Source: an uncultured Bacilli bacterium
Lineage (GTDB): Bacteria; Bacillota_I; Bacilli_A; RF39; UBA660
DNA: 58,530 nt
Direction of reading: 5' to 3'
Assembly: GCA_944332205.1 (NCBI GenBank)
Contig: CALVJN010000007.1
Coordinates: 1-58,530, forward strand
In this document: positions 40,841-48,834 of the stretch, piece by piece
Layout of the letters: every line of letters starts with the position of its first letter
Numbering within the stretch: position 1 is the stretch's first letter
Translations under genes and position numbers: made by a program
Notes under the pieces: model-generated
Databases searched by the model: none
What the model was told of the DNA's origin: nothing
The model's input: only the letters and a program-made list of their open reading frames with translations

Positions 40841-41953
40841 GTGGTATTTATAAAGGGAAAATATAAAATAGCAGTTTATGCTATTTGTAAAAATGAATCT
40901 AAAAATATAGAAAAATGGTATCAATCAATGAAAGAAGCAGATGTGATTTATGTTTTAGATACTGGATCTACTGATAATAGTATAGATATTTTAAAAAAAT
41001 ATCCTAATGTTATAGTTAATCAAGATATCATTTTTCCTTGGCGATTCGACGTAGCTAGAAATAAATCATTGTCGTATGTAGATGATAAAGTTGATATTTG
41101 CGTATGTAGTGATTTTGATGAGGTTTTTAATAAAGAATGGCGAAAATTATTAGAAGAAAGATGGTTACCTGATACAACAAGTATTAGATATACATATAAT
41201 TGGGATTTTGATAATTTAAATAGACCAACTTTAACATTTCTTTTAAATAAAATCCACAAAAGGCATGGCTTTTCTTGGAAACATATTATTCATGAATACG
41301 TTGAATATAATGGTATAGAAAATGTAATTTATGTTCCAGAAATCATTTTAAATCATTTTCAAGATAAAAAAAAGCCGAGAAATAATTATTTAAGTTTATT
41401 AGAACAAGCTGTAAATGACAATCCTAACGATTTTCGTGATATTTATTTATTGGGAAGAGAGTATTTAGTTTATAAAAGATATCATGATGCAATTAAAATG
41501 TTTAATAAATATCTATTTTTTAACAATCAAATTAGTAATGAAGAAGTAAGTATAGTTATGAATTTACTTGCATCATCATATATGAATTTAAATGATATAG
41601 AAAATGCTATTAAATGGTATAAAAAGGCTATAACAACATTACCAAAAAATAGAAATTCTTATTATGATTTGGCAGTATTATATTTTAATAACAAAGATTA
41701 TAATAACTCATATATATATTTAAAAGAAGCAATTAAAATTTCTAAAGAAGAAGATGTGTATACTAAAAATTCTAATTGTTGGAATGAAATAATTTATGAT
41801 TATCTATCAATTACAGCTTTTAATTTAAAAAAATATGAAGAATCTTATAATTATTCATTAATAGCATTTTTAATAAATCCAAACGATGAGAGAATAAAAG
41901 AAAATTATAATATAATTTTGAATAATTATAAAAAATACAAAGGTGAATTATGA
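40841..41953 (+). CDS. Family 2-like glycosyltransferase with TPR repeats
   Basis: About 370 residues. The GT-A domain starts KIAVYAICKNESKNIEKW and has DTGSTDNSIDIL and a metal-binding-type CSDFDEVF near residue 93. From about residue 200 two to four TPR-like helical repeats follow (DIENAIKWYKKAITTLPKN). It should transfer a sugar in the cytoplasm; with the neighbouring surface protein and sortase, a role in cell-surface glycans or glycoproteins is inferred. The start is doubtful: the GTG at 40841 sits inside AGGTGG, and an ATA at 40850 is at the right distance from it. It overlaps the sortase gene by 4 bp. Confidence 0.82.
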   Translation: MVFIKGKYKIAVYAICKNESKNIEKWYQSMKEADVIYVLDTGSTDNSIDILKKYPNVIVNQDIIFPWRFDVARNKSLSYVDDKVDICVCSDFDEVFNKEWRKLLEERWLPDTTSIRYTYNWDFDNLNRPTLTFLLNKIHKRHGFSWKHIIHEYVEYNGIENVIYVPEIILNHFQDKKKPRNNYLSLLEQAVNDNPNDFRDIYLLGREYLVYKRYHDAIKMFNKYLFFNNQISNEEVSIVMNLLASSYMNLNDIENAIKWYKKAITTLPKNRNSYYDLAVLYFNNKDYNNSYIYLKEAIKISKEEDVYTKNSNCWNEIIYDYLSITAFNLKKYEESYNYSLIAFLINPNDERIKENYNIILNNYKKYKGEL

Positions 41954-42696
41954 GAAAGAAAAAAGTTTTATCCATAGTATTTATATTAATAATAATAGCA
42001 TCAATAAGTTTAATTATTATTGACTTTAATAAGCCTGGAGAAAATGATGAATTGTTTGAAACTGCTCCAGAAGAAATAATAATATCGGAAGAAGAAAAAG
42101 AAAATGTTGAAATAAAAGAAGATACTACAGTTAAATTAGCACCGGATGTAGATTTAAATGCTGCAAGATTAAATTATGGTAATAATGATATAATTGGACG
42201 CTTAGAAATACCAGATTTATTTAATATTCTTATTGTAAGAGGAAATAATAATGAATATTATTTAAATCATTCAATTGAAAGAAAAGAAGATATTCGTGGT
42301 AGTGAATTTATGGATTATCGTTTAAATGTTAATAGCAAACAGATTAACATTTATGGACACAATAGCCGTGATGATAAAATCCAAGTTCCTTTTCTTAGAC
42401 TAGAAAAATTTTTAAATGAACAATTTTTTCTTGATAATCCATATATAGTATTTCAGTACGATGGCGGAAAAAATATATATGAGATTATTTCTATAAAGGA
42501 AGTAACTACTGATTATGAACATATGAATTTTGATACAACAGGAGCCGATTTTGTAAAGCATATTGATAAATTAAAATCCAATTCTATTTTTACAAGAGAT
42601 TTATATTATGATGAAACCTCTGAAATAATTGTATTGCAAACATGCTCACATCATCTTGAGAATGCTTATTATGTAATTACTGCAATAAAGTTGTAA
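41950..42696 (+). CDS. Class B-like sortase
   Basis: A 248-residue membrane-anchored cysteine transpeptidase that should join sorting-signal proteins to the cell wall. An N-terminal helix (VLSIVFILIIIASISLIII) is followed by an acidic linker and the sortase barrel. The catalytic His137 is in NIYGHNS and Cys232 is in VLQTCS. NEYYLNHSIERKEDIRGSEFMDYR is the class B pattern. After the Cys, other sortases have Arg in a (R)(Y/F)VV strand; here it reads AYYVITAIKL, so the Arg seems to be Tyr. Translationally coupled to the glycosyltransferase. The VPDTG protein upstream is the obvious substrate candidate. Confidence 0.88.
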   Translation: MRKKKVLSIVFILIIIASISLIIIDFNKPGENDELFETAPEEIIISEEEKENVEIKEDTTVKLAPDVDLNAARLNYGNNDIIGRLEIPDLFNILIVRGNNNEYYLNHSIERKEDIRGSEFMDYRLNVNSKQINIYGHNSRDDKIQVPFLRLEKFLNEQFFLDNPYIVFQYDGGKNIYEIISIKEVTTDYEHMNFDTTGADFVKHIDKLKSNSIFTRDLYYDETSEIIVLQTCSHHLENAYYVITAIKL

Positions 42697-42728
42697 TAAA
42701 AAAAATCTATTTTGACTATAAATAAGTG

Positions 42729-42812
42729 TTGCATTGATTAGACTGATATGATATAATTTTACTCGTTAGTAATCCGCTGACTATTTGGTTATGATTTCTG
42801 TAAAACAAAGAA
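42729..42812 (+). promoter_or_regulatory. rplS promoter and structured leader
   Basis: TTGCAT (42729-42734), a 17-nt spacer and TATAAT (42752-42757) with the extended TG. The leader after it contains ACTCGTTAGTAATCCGCTGA and other GC-richer bits that may be an L19-type ribosomal leader; folding was not tested. Confidence 0.5.
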
Positions 42813-42824
42813 AGGATGATAGAC

Positions 42825-43169
42825 GTGAATGTAATTGATAAGATTACACAAAAACAGTTAAATCCAAATATCCCAGAGTTTAGGGTTGGTGATACTGTAA
42901 AAGTAAATGTAAAAATAATTGAAGGAAACAAAGAAAGAATTCAAGCATATGAGGGAGTTGTAACAGCTCGTAAAGGTGGAGGAATAAGTGAGACATTTAC
43001 TGTAAGAAAAAATTCTTATGGTGTAGGTGTAGATAGAATTTTTCCTGTTCATTCACCAAAAATTGCTAGTATTGAAGTATTGAGAAAAGGAAAAGTAAGA
43101 CATGCAAAATTAAATTTCCTAAAGAATGTAATTGGTCAATACAGAATTAAAGAAAGAGGACAAAAGTAA
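42825..43169 (+). CDS. rplS: 50S ribosomal protein L19
   Basis: A 114-residue protein at the 30S-50S interface. The GTG at 42825 gives [26 protein letters not shown], close to the usual L19 start, and AAAGGA lies 9 nt upstream; an in-frame ATG at 42816 overlaps that site. The middle [25 protein letters not shown] and the end [12 protein letters not shown] are typical. A terminator follows directly. Confidence 0.97.
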   Translation: MNVIDKITQKQLNPNIPEFRVGDTVKVNVKIIEGNKERIQAYEGVVTARKGGGISETFTVRKNSYGVGVDRIFPVHSPKIASIEVLRKGKVRHAKLNFLKNVIGQYRIKERGQK

Positions 43170-43188
43170 GAGACCTAGTCTCTTTTTT
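43168..43188 (+). terminator. rplS terminator
   Basis: AGAGAC (43168-43173) pairs with GTCTCT (43177-43182), then TTTTT. The stop codon of rplS overlaps it. Confidence 0.8.
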
Positions 43189-43192
43189 AATT

Positions 43193-43693
43193 ATGAAAAA
43201 ATTTATAGAAGAAACTTATCCATATTTAATTATATTAGTAATTGTTATATTAATTAAACAGTTCATTGTATCTCCAATTCAAGTTAATGGTGATTCGATG
43301 TATGATACACTTCACAACAACGATATTATGATTTTAAATAAGCTTGCTTATAAATTTAATGACATAGAAAGATTTGACATTGTTGTTATAAATTATGAAG
43401 GTAGATATTTAATTAAAAGAATAATTGGATTACCTGGAGATAAAATTAAAATAGATGGTAATAAATTATATATTAATGATGAATATGTTGAGGAACCTTA
43501 TCTTAATTCTTCTACTATTACAGAAAATTATGAATTACCTAATGTGATTCCGCATGATTATTATTTTGTTTTAGGTGATAATCGTGATGTATCTTTAGAT
43601 AGTAGATCATTAGGATTATTTTCTAAAAAACAAATTGAAGGGAAAGCAAGTTTAACGATTTTTCCGTTTGGAAGATTTGGATCCAAAGAATAA
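43193..43693 (+). CDS. lepB: Signal peptidase I
   Basis: A 166-residue membrane serine protease that removes signal peptides of exported proteins. One N-terminal transmembrane helix is followed by box B with Ser35 in VNGDSMYDTL, box D with Lys75 in RYLIKRIIGLPGD and box E in YFVLGDNRDVSLDSRSLG. The compact size is normal for Gram-positive enzymes. The ATG lies only 10 nt after the rplS terminator stem and has no ribosome site, so the mRNA may be read through from rplS or be poorly translated. Confidence 0.95.
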   Translation: MKKFIEETYPYLIILVIVILIKQFIVSPIQVNGDSMYDTLHNNDIMILNKLAYKFNDIERFDIVVINYEGRYLIKRIIGLPGDKIKIDGNKLYINDEYVEEPYLNSSTITENYELPNVIPHDYYFVLGDNRDVSLDSRSLGLFSKKQIEGKASLTIFPFGRFGSKE

Positions 43694-43720
43694 TATTGAT
43701 ACTTTTATCAATATTTTTTC
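43692..43720 (+). terminator. lepB terminator
   Basis: AATATTGAT (43692-43700) pairs with ATCAATATT (43707-43715), followed by TTTTT. Confidence 0.75.
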
Positions 43721-43766
43721 TTTTCTAAATGAAAAATATTGTTTATAATAAGTTTGGGAGAAACAT

Positions 43767-45233
43767 ATGAAAAAAGATAATTATAAATATTTATTTTTGT
43801 TTATTTTTTTTACATTCATTTTATTTTTAAGCCCAAGATCAGGAGATGATTGGGGAAACTTTCTAGAAGGAAGTCTTGGGATAAAACATATGATTGGCAA
43901 TGCTATTGGAATGTATTTTGATTGGGAAGGAAGATTTGTTAGTCGTTTATTAATAAATTTTTTAACGTTTTATAAACCAATATGGAATATTTTAAATAGC
44001 TTAATGATAGTAGGAATAATTTATTTTATAAATAAAATTACTAATCCTAAAAATAGAAAAGATATTTTTTATTTAACAATATTAATAATCTTAGCAATGA
44101 ATATTTATACTTTTTCACAAGTAGTAGTATGGATTGCAGGAAATATAACTTATTTATTTGTAATTTTTTTGTTGCTTTATTATTTTAATACACTTATTAA
44201 TCAAAAATATAGCAACAAAAAATATAATGTGCTGCTATTGATATTAAACTTTATTATCCCAATGTTTGTAGAACATACAGGAATAGTATTAGTTATAGGA
44301 AATTTATTAATATTGTTTTATGAATATTATAAGACGCATAGAATTAACAAAAAATTGCTTTTTTATCTTATGGTTTCAATAATTGGACTTTTATTAATGC
44401 TTTTAAGCCCAGGAACATATCAAAGAAGCCAAATAGAAAATATTGAGTTTAAAGAATTATCAATTTTTCAAAAAATTTGGTATAATATTCCAAATTTTAT
44501 ATATTATACATATTATATTAATTTCTATATGATTGTGCTAATGACAGTTGGCAACTATTATCTGACAAAAGAAATAATAAAGAATAGAATTTTTAAAGTT
44601 ATAGGATGTTTATATTTGACTTTGTTTCCTATATTTATAACAATTAATTATTTAACTAGTAATTTTTTAAATTTAACTATTTTACAAAGTTTTAATCAAT
44701 ATAATAATTTTGTAATTTTATATTTTATAAGTTATAGCATAGTTGAATTTATTTTAGTAGCTATTTATACTAAGAAAACAAAAGATTTAAAAATCTTCTT
44801 CTTTTTTCTATTAGGAATGCTTGCTAATTTAGCAATGTTAATATCACCAACTTGGGGATCTAGAACAAGCTTTGCTACTTATATTTTTCTTTGCATTTCC
44901 TATTTAATTATTATAGAAAAACAATTAAAATCATTAAATCTAATAAATAATTTTTTATTTTCGATTATAATATGTGGATTTTCATTTTATAGTATTTTAT
45001 ATATAAGTATAGCAAGACAAAGTTATGAAAATGTAAAAAGCATTGAAGAACAAAAAAAATTGGGAAAGGACGTAATAGAAATAAAAAAATTTCCTTATTT
45101 TGCTAATTGTAACATAAATCCAGAAAATTCTTATCATCTAGATAAATTTAAAAAATATTATGGGATTGATTCGAATGTAGAAATTAAACTAATAGATAAT
45201 AATTGGAAGTTTTTAATCTTTTACAATGAATAA
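43767..45233 (+). CDS. DUF6056-type polytopic membrane protein
   Basis: A 488-residue protein with about eleven to twelve transmembrane helices. The first outside loop carries SPRSGDDWGNFLEG, an acidic motif typical of GT-C-like proteins such as DUF6056 members, and WEGRFVSRLL follows. The C-terminus ends in a short soluble tail. The family is thought to act on lipid-linked sugars in surface-glycan or teichoic-acid pathways, but no activity is known. The ribosome site is GGGAGAAA. Confidence 0.7.
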   Translation: MKKDNYKYLFLFIFFTFILFLSPRSGDDWGNFLEGSLGIKHMIGNAIGMYFDWEGRFVSRLLINFLTFYKPIWNILNSLMIVGIIYFINKITNPKNRKDIFYLTILIILAMNIYTFSQVVVWIAGNITYLFVIFLLLYYFNTLINQKYSNKKYNVLLLILNFIIPMFVEHTGIVLVIGNLLILFYEYYKTHRINKKLLFYLMVSIIGLLLMLLSPGTYQRSQIENIEFKELSIFQKIWYNIPNFIYYTYYINFYMIVLMTVGNYYLTKEIIKNRIFKVIGCLYLTLFPIFITINYLTSNFLNLTILQSFNQYNNFVILYFISYSIVEFILVAIYTKKTKDLKIFFFFLLGMLANLAMLISPTWGSRTSFATYIFLCISYLIIIEKQLKSLNLINNFLFSIIICGFSFYSILYISIARQSYENVKSIEEQKKLGKDVIEIKKFPYFANCNINPENSYHLDKFKKYYGIDSNVEIKLIDNNWKFLIFYNE

Positions 45234-45256
45234 TTAATATTACAGATTATAATTAT

Positions 45257-45550
45257 ATGAAAGATAAAGTTTATGATATAGTAAAACAAATCCCATATGG
45301 CAAAGTTATTACTTATTCACAAATTGCAGAAAAGCTAGGTAACAAAAAATTAGCAAGAGTAGTTGGAAATATATTACATAAAAATCCAAATGAAAATCAA
45401 ATACCATGTTATAAAGTAGTGTCTTCTAAAGGCAATTTATCAAATAAATTTGCATTTGGAGGAATAGTAGAGCAAAAAAGAAGATTAGAAAAAGAAAACA
45501 TCATTGTAAATAATTATAAAGTTGATTTAGACAAATATAATTGGTCATAA
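45257..45550 (+). CDS. MGMT-like (6-O-methylguanine methyltransferase fold) protein
   Basis: A 97-residue protein holding only the C-terminal DNA-binding domain of O6-alkylguanine-DNA alkyltransferases. The start VYDIVKQIPYGKVITYSQIAEKLG and the recognition helix LARVVGNILHKNP are clear. The active-site motif is IPCYKVV; the acceptor Cys is kept, but the usual PCHRV has Tyr and Lys in place of His and Arg. It is thus not a Trp-type ATL protein, but whether it repairs alkylation or only flags it is open. No clear ribosome site precedes the ATG. Confidence 0.85.
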   Translation: MKDKVYDIVKQIPYGKVITYSQIAEKLGNKKLARVVGNILHKNPNENQIPCYKVVSSKGNLSNKFAFGGIVEQKRRLEKENIIVNNYKVDLDKYNWS

Positions 45551-45581
45551 AAACTTATATGTAATAGAAAGGAAGTTTATA

Positions 45582-45884
45582 ATGAATAAAAAAGCAAAAA
45601 TTATAACAATATGTGGTAGCTTAAAATTTAAAAATAAAATGATGGAAATTGCAATAAAACTTGAATTAGAGGGAAATGTTGTTTTAACTCCAATATATCC
45701 AATAACAGATAATAATGTATATAATAAAAAAGAAATAATAATGTTAGGAAAGATGCACAAAGAAAAAATTAATTTATCAGATGCAATTTTTGTTGTTAAT
45801 GTAGATGGTTATATTGGTGAAAGCACAAAAAGTGAAATTGAATATGCTAAAGAACATAATAAAGAGATTATATATTTGGAATAA
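45582..45884 (+). CDS. Nucleoside 2-deoxyribosyltransferase-like protein
   Basis: A 100-residue Rossmann-like protein with KIITICGSLKFKNKMMEIA at the N-terminus and the GESTKSEIEYAKEHNKEI segment near the end, both usual in nucleoside 2-deoxyribosyltransferase-like and DUF4406-like proteins. Typical enzymes are about 140-160 residues, so this is a short version. A role in nucleotide salvage is possible. The ribosome site is AAAGGAAG. Confidence 0.7.
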   Translation: MNKKAKIITICGSLKFKNKMMEIAIKLELEGNVVLTPIYPITDNNVYNKKEIIMLGKMHKEKINLSDAIFVVNVDGYIGESTKSEIEYAKEHNKEIIYLE

Positions 45885-45991
45885 AATAAAAATAGAAATT
45901 TGAAATTGCTAATAAAATTCACATAATTGACAAAAATAATTGATAGAAAGTAAATTATAAATATAATATAATTTTTTTCAAGAGGTGATTT

Positions 45992-46444
45992 ATGAAAATC
46001 GGAGATAATTTATTTCAGGCACGGAAAAAATCTGGCTTATCACAAGAAAAAGTTGCTGAAAAATTAGGAGTAAGTAGACAAACAATTTCAAAATGGGAAA
46101 CAGATGAGACTATACCAGATATTTTTCAATCTAAAAAATTAGCTACTCTGTATGACATATCACTTGATAAATTAGTAGATTTTGATATTGAACTAGAAAA
46201 AATAGAAAATGCAATTGAAAAATTTAATGATGATAAAAATTCGAAAATTGATTGGACAAAGACATGGGGAAAAAAATATCCTATTTTAGTTACATATCAA
46301 GAAAAAGTAGATATTGATAAATATGCAAAAGAAATAAGAAGATTATTTAACGAATTACAACATGATTACAACTACAGTGAATTAGATGCAATGTTAGTAT
46401 TAAAAGATATATTAGGGCATGAATATTTGGATAATAAAAAATAG
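45992..46444 (+). CDS. XRE-family transcriptional regulator
   Basis: A 150-residue DNA-binding protein. Residues about 4-58 are a Cro/CI-type helix-turn-helix (LFQARKKSGLSQEKVAEKLGVSRQTISKWETDE). The C-terminal 90 residues are helical and not recognised. It lies 49 bp before the SDR gene, whose promoter contains a perfect 9-bp inverted repeat, a natural operator candidate. The ribosome site is AGAGGTGATT. Confidence 0.88.
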   Translation: MKIGDNLFQARKKSGLSQEKVAEKLGVSRQTISKWETDETIPDIFQSKKLATLYDISLDKLVDFDIELEKIENAIEKFNDDKNSKIDWTKTWGKKYPILVTYQEKVDIDKYAKEIRRLFNELQHDYNYSELDAMLVLKDILGHEYLDNKK

Positions 46445-46480
46445 ACAAATTTTTAATCTTATGTTATATTAAACATAAGA
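46442..46480 (+). promoter_or_regulatory. SDR promoter with palindromic operator candidate
   Basis: TAGACA (46442-46447), a 17-nt spacer and TATATT (46465-46470). TCTTATGTT (46457-46465) and AACATAAGA (46472-46480) form a perfect inverted repeat centred on the -10 box, a position suited to repression. Confidence 0.6.
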
Positions 46481-46493
46481 TAGGAGAGATAAA

Positions 46494-47264
46494 ATGGATA
46501 GATTAAAAAATAAAGTTGCTATTATAACCGGTGCTGGTGCTGGTATGGGAAAAGAAACCAGTATATTATTTGCAAAAGAAGGATGCTCTGTTGCAGTATT
46601 TGAAATTAATGAACAAGATGGAATTGATACTGTTAATCAAATTTCTGCTAACGGTGGTGTAGCAAAGTTTTGGAAAGTAGACGTTTCTAATGAAGAAAAT
46701 GTAAAGCAGGCAGTTCAAGAAGTAGCAGCAACATTTGGAAAAATTGATATATTAATTAATAACGCTGGAATAGTTGGAGTAGATAAGAAAGTTCACGAAC
46801 TAACTAACAGTGAATGGGATCAAGTGTTCAATGTTGATGTTAAAGGAGTGTTCTATTGCACTAAGCATGTTATACCATATATGCTTGAAAATCAAAAAGG
46901 TAGTATTGTAAATCTATCAAGTATTTATGGTACATTAGGATCTCATGAATTAACACCATATCATGCAGCTAAAGGAGCCGTATTTGCTATGACAAAGCAA
47001 GATGCAATAAGTTATGCTAAAAATAATATTAGAGTTAATTCAATTCATCCTGGTACAATAATGACTCCGCTTGTAAAAGAATTAGGATCTAGAATGGAAG
47101 GTGGATTAGAAGCTTATAACAAATTAATGAGTGAAAAGCATCCAATCGGACATGCTGGTGAACCTATTGACGTTGCTTATGGATGCTTATATCTTGCTAG
47201 TGATGAATCCAAATTTGTAACAGGTGCTCAATTATATATCGATGGCGGATATTCAGCAATGTAA
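46494..47264 (+). CDS. Short-chain dehydrogenase/reductase
   Basis: A 256-residue NAD(P)-dependent oxidoreductase. The cofactor loop is TGAGAGMGKE near residue 12, NNAG near 87, the catalytic Ser in VNLSSIYG and Tyr/Lys in YHAAK. VNSIHPGTIMTPL and the C-terminal GAQLYIDGGYSAM are typical of classical SDRs such as FabG or glucose/steroid dehydrogenases. The substrate cannot be named. No fab genes are adjacent, so a role in fatty-acid synthesis is unlikely. Preceded by a palindromic operator candidate. Confidence 0.92.
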   Translation: MDRLKNKVAIITGAGAGMGKETSILFAKEGCSVAVFEINEQDGIDTVNQISANGGVAKFWKVDVSNEENVKQAVQEVAATFGKIDILINNAGIVGVDKKVHELTNSEWDQVFNVDVKGVFYCTKHVIPYMLENQKGSIVNLSSIYGTLGSHELTPYHAAKGAVFAMTKQDAISYAKNNIRVNSIHPGTIMTPLVKELGSRMEGGLEAYNKLMSEKHPIGHAGEPIDVAYGCLYLASDESKFVTGAQLYIDGGYSAM

Positions 47265-47285
47265 TCTAAAATATAAATTAAATTT

Positions 47286-47319
47286 AAAGCTAATTTCTTT
47301 TATGAAATTAGCTTTTTTT
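47286..47319 (+). terminator. Terminator of the SDR gene
   Basis: AAAGCTAATTTC (47286-47297) pairs with GAAATTAGCTTT (47304-47315), followed by T: a 12-bp perfect stem. Confidence 0.9.
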
Positions 47320-47343
47320 AAACTCTACTATGAGTGTGGATAC

Positions 47344-47362
47344 AATATAAAAATTTTATATT
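47344..47362 (+). promoter_or_regulatory. Palindrome before the membrane-anchored XRE gene
   Basis: AATATAAAA (47344-47352) and TTTTATATT (47354-47362) are exact inverted copies around one base. TATAAT (about 47360-47365) overlaps the right arm. It may be an autoregulatory operator, but A/T richness makes chance palindromes common. Confidence 0.35.
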
Positions 47363-47391
47363 ATAATTATAATATATAAAGGAGTGATAAA

Positions 47392-48834
47392 GTGAATCAA
47401 GAAAAAATAGGAAAGTTTATTGCAATGCTTCGAAAAGATAAAAAAATTACTCAACAAGAATTAGCAAATATGTTAAATGTGACCGATAGAGCTGTATCAC
47501 ATTGGGAAAATGGTAGAAGACTTCCAGATATTTCTCTTTTTAAACCAATTTGTGAAATATTCAATATAACAGTAAACGAACTTATTAGTGGGGAACTAAT
47601 ACCAAAAGAAAAAATGATAAAAAAATCAGATGAAAATATAATAGAAACTTTGAATAATAAGATAAAACAAAAGAAAAAAATGCACAAAATAATAATTATT
47701 TTGCTAAGTACAATTATTTTTTTAATAATAGTTATTGTATTTGGTAATAAAGAACTATATCCTAAAATAGATATTGATAATTTTTCTATATCTTTATTGG
47801 ACACAGGAAAAGAACACTTATTGGAAAAGGAACTAACTAAGGATAATAGGACAATATATTTTTATGGCGTTGATACAGCATTTTTTTGTGATAGAAAAGA
47901 TAATTGTTATCAATTAAAAAGTGCTTTAAAAAATAAACAAACTACACTTGATAAATTCCAAGAATATCTTGAAAAAGAAGTGGAATATGAAAACATTGAA
48001 ACTTATAAATTATTTGATGGTGGTACAACAATTTACAAAAAATCTGGATTTTTAGTAGTGTATTGTAATACTATTGATGGAAACCATGACATATATATTG
48101 GAAATAGTGAAATGCTAGATAAATTAAATGGTGAATATTGTGGTCATCCCAAAAGTACTGATAAAAGTTTTATAAGGACTTATAAAATAATAAGTGCAAC
48201 AGTTAATGAAGAAGATTTTGAATTTAATGATATTATTTTAGAACAAAATAACAAAAGAGAGAAAGTTACAATTAGTAATACTTTTAATTTAATCCCTGGA
48301 AAAATTTATGAATTTTCATTTTTAACTTTTAAAAATTTTGAAGATACAATTAGAAATATATTTAAATATTCAACAATAATAAAAGTAGTTGAAACAGATA
48401 AAGAAATAAATGAATATATTAATGAAGATATTTTTGTAAATGAAATATATGATAACGAATCTGAGTTAAATCAATTAGATGACATTATAGTTAAAATAAA
48501 AGAGGGGTCATTAACAACTAAAAGTGCAATAGTAATAGTAAAAGATTATACTAAAAATAAATATTTATATGGTGATTATTTTAGATTAGATAAAAAAGAA
48601 AATGGAAATTGGCAAGAAGTTGAAAATAAATGTGATAATTGTTTCTTTAATTCAATTGGTTATTTACCAGATATAAATGGATATTTACAATTTGAAATTA
48701 ATTGGGAAAAAATGTATGGTCAACTTGAAAAAGGAAAATATAGAATTGTAAAAACAGCACTTATCAATAATGAAGAATGTACGGAAGAAAAGTGTAATAC
48801 TTATTATTTTTCTGTCGAATTTGATATTAATTAA
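47392..48834 (+). CDS. XRE-type DNA-binding protein with transmembrane helix and outside domain
   Basis: A 480-residue protein from the GTG at 47392 (AAGGAGTG upstream). Residues about 5-60 are a Cro/CI helix-turn-helix (ITQQELANMLNVTDRAVSHWENGRRLPD). A single helix (about 98-116, IIIILLSTIIFLIIVIVFG) follows a basic linker. The remaining 360 residues should lie outside; they are beta-rich, with CDRKDNC and CDNC pairs that could be disulfides. A one-component sensor that reads an outside signal and binds DNA at the membrane is the likely role. Its ligand is unknown. Confidence 0.82.
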   Translation: MNQEKIGKFIAMLRKDKKITQQELANMLNVTDRAVSHWENGRRLPDISLFKPICEIFNITVNELISGELIPKEKMIKKSDENIIETLNNKIKQKKKMHKIIIILLSTIIFLIIVIVFGNKELYPKIDIDNFSISLLDTGKEHLLEKELTKDNRTIYFYGVDTAFFCDRKDNCYQLKSALKNKQTTLDKFQEYLEKEVEYENIETYKLFDGGTTIYKKSGFLVVYCNTIDGNHDIYIGNSEMLDKLNGEYCGHPKSTDKSFIRTYKIISATVNEEDFEFNDIILEQNNKREKVTISNTFNLIPGKIYEFSFLTFKNFEDTIRNIFKYSTIIKVVETDKEINEYINEDIFVNEIYDNESELNQLDDIIVKIKEGSLTTKSAIVIVKDYTKNKYLYGDYFRLDKKENGNWQEVENKCDNCFFNSIGYLPDINGYLQFEINWEKMYGQLEKGKYRIVKTALINNEECTEEKCNTYYFSVEFDIN

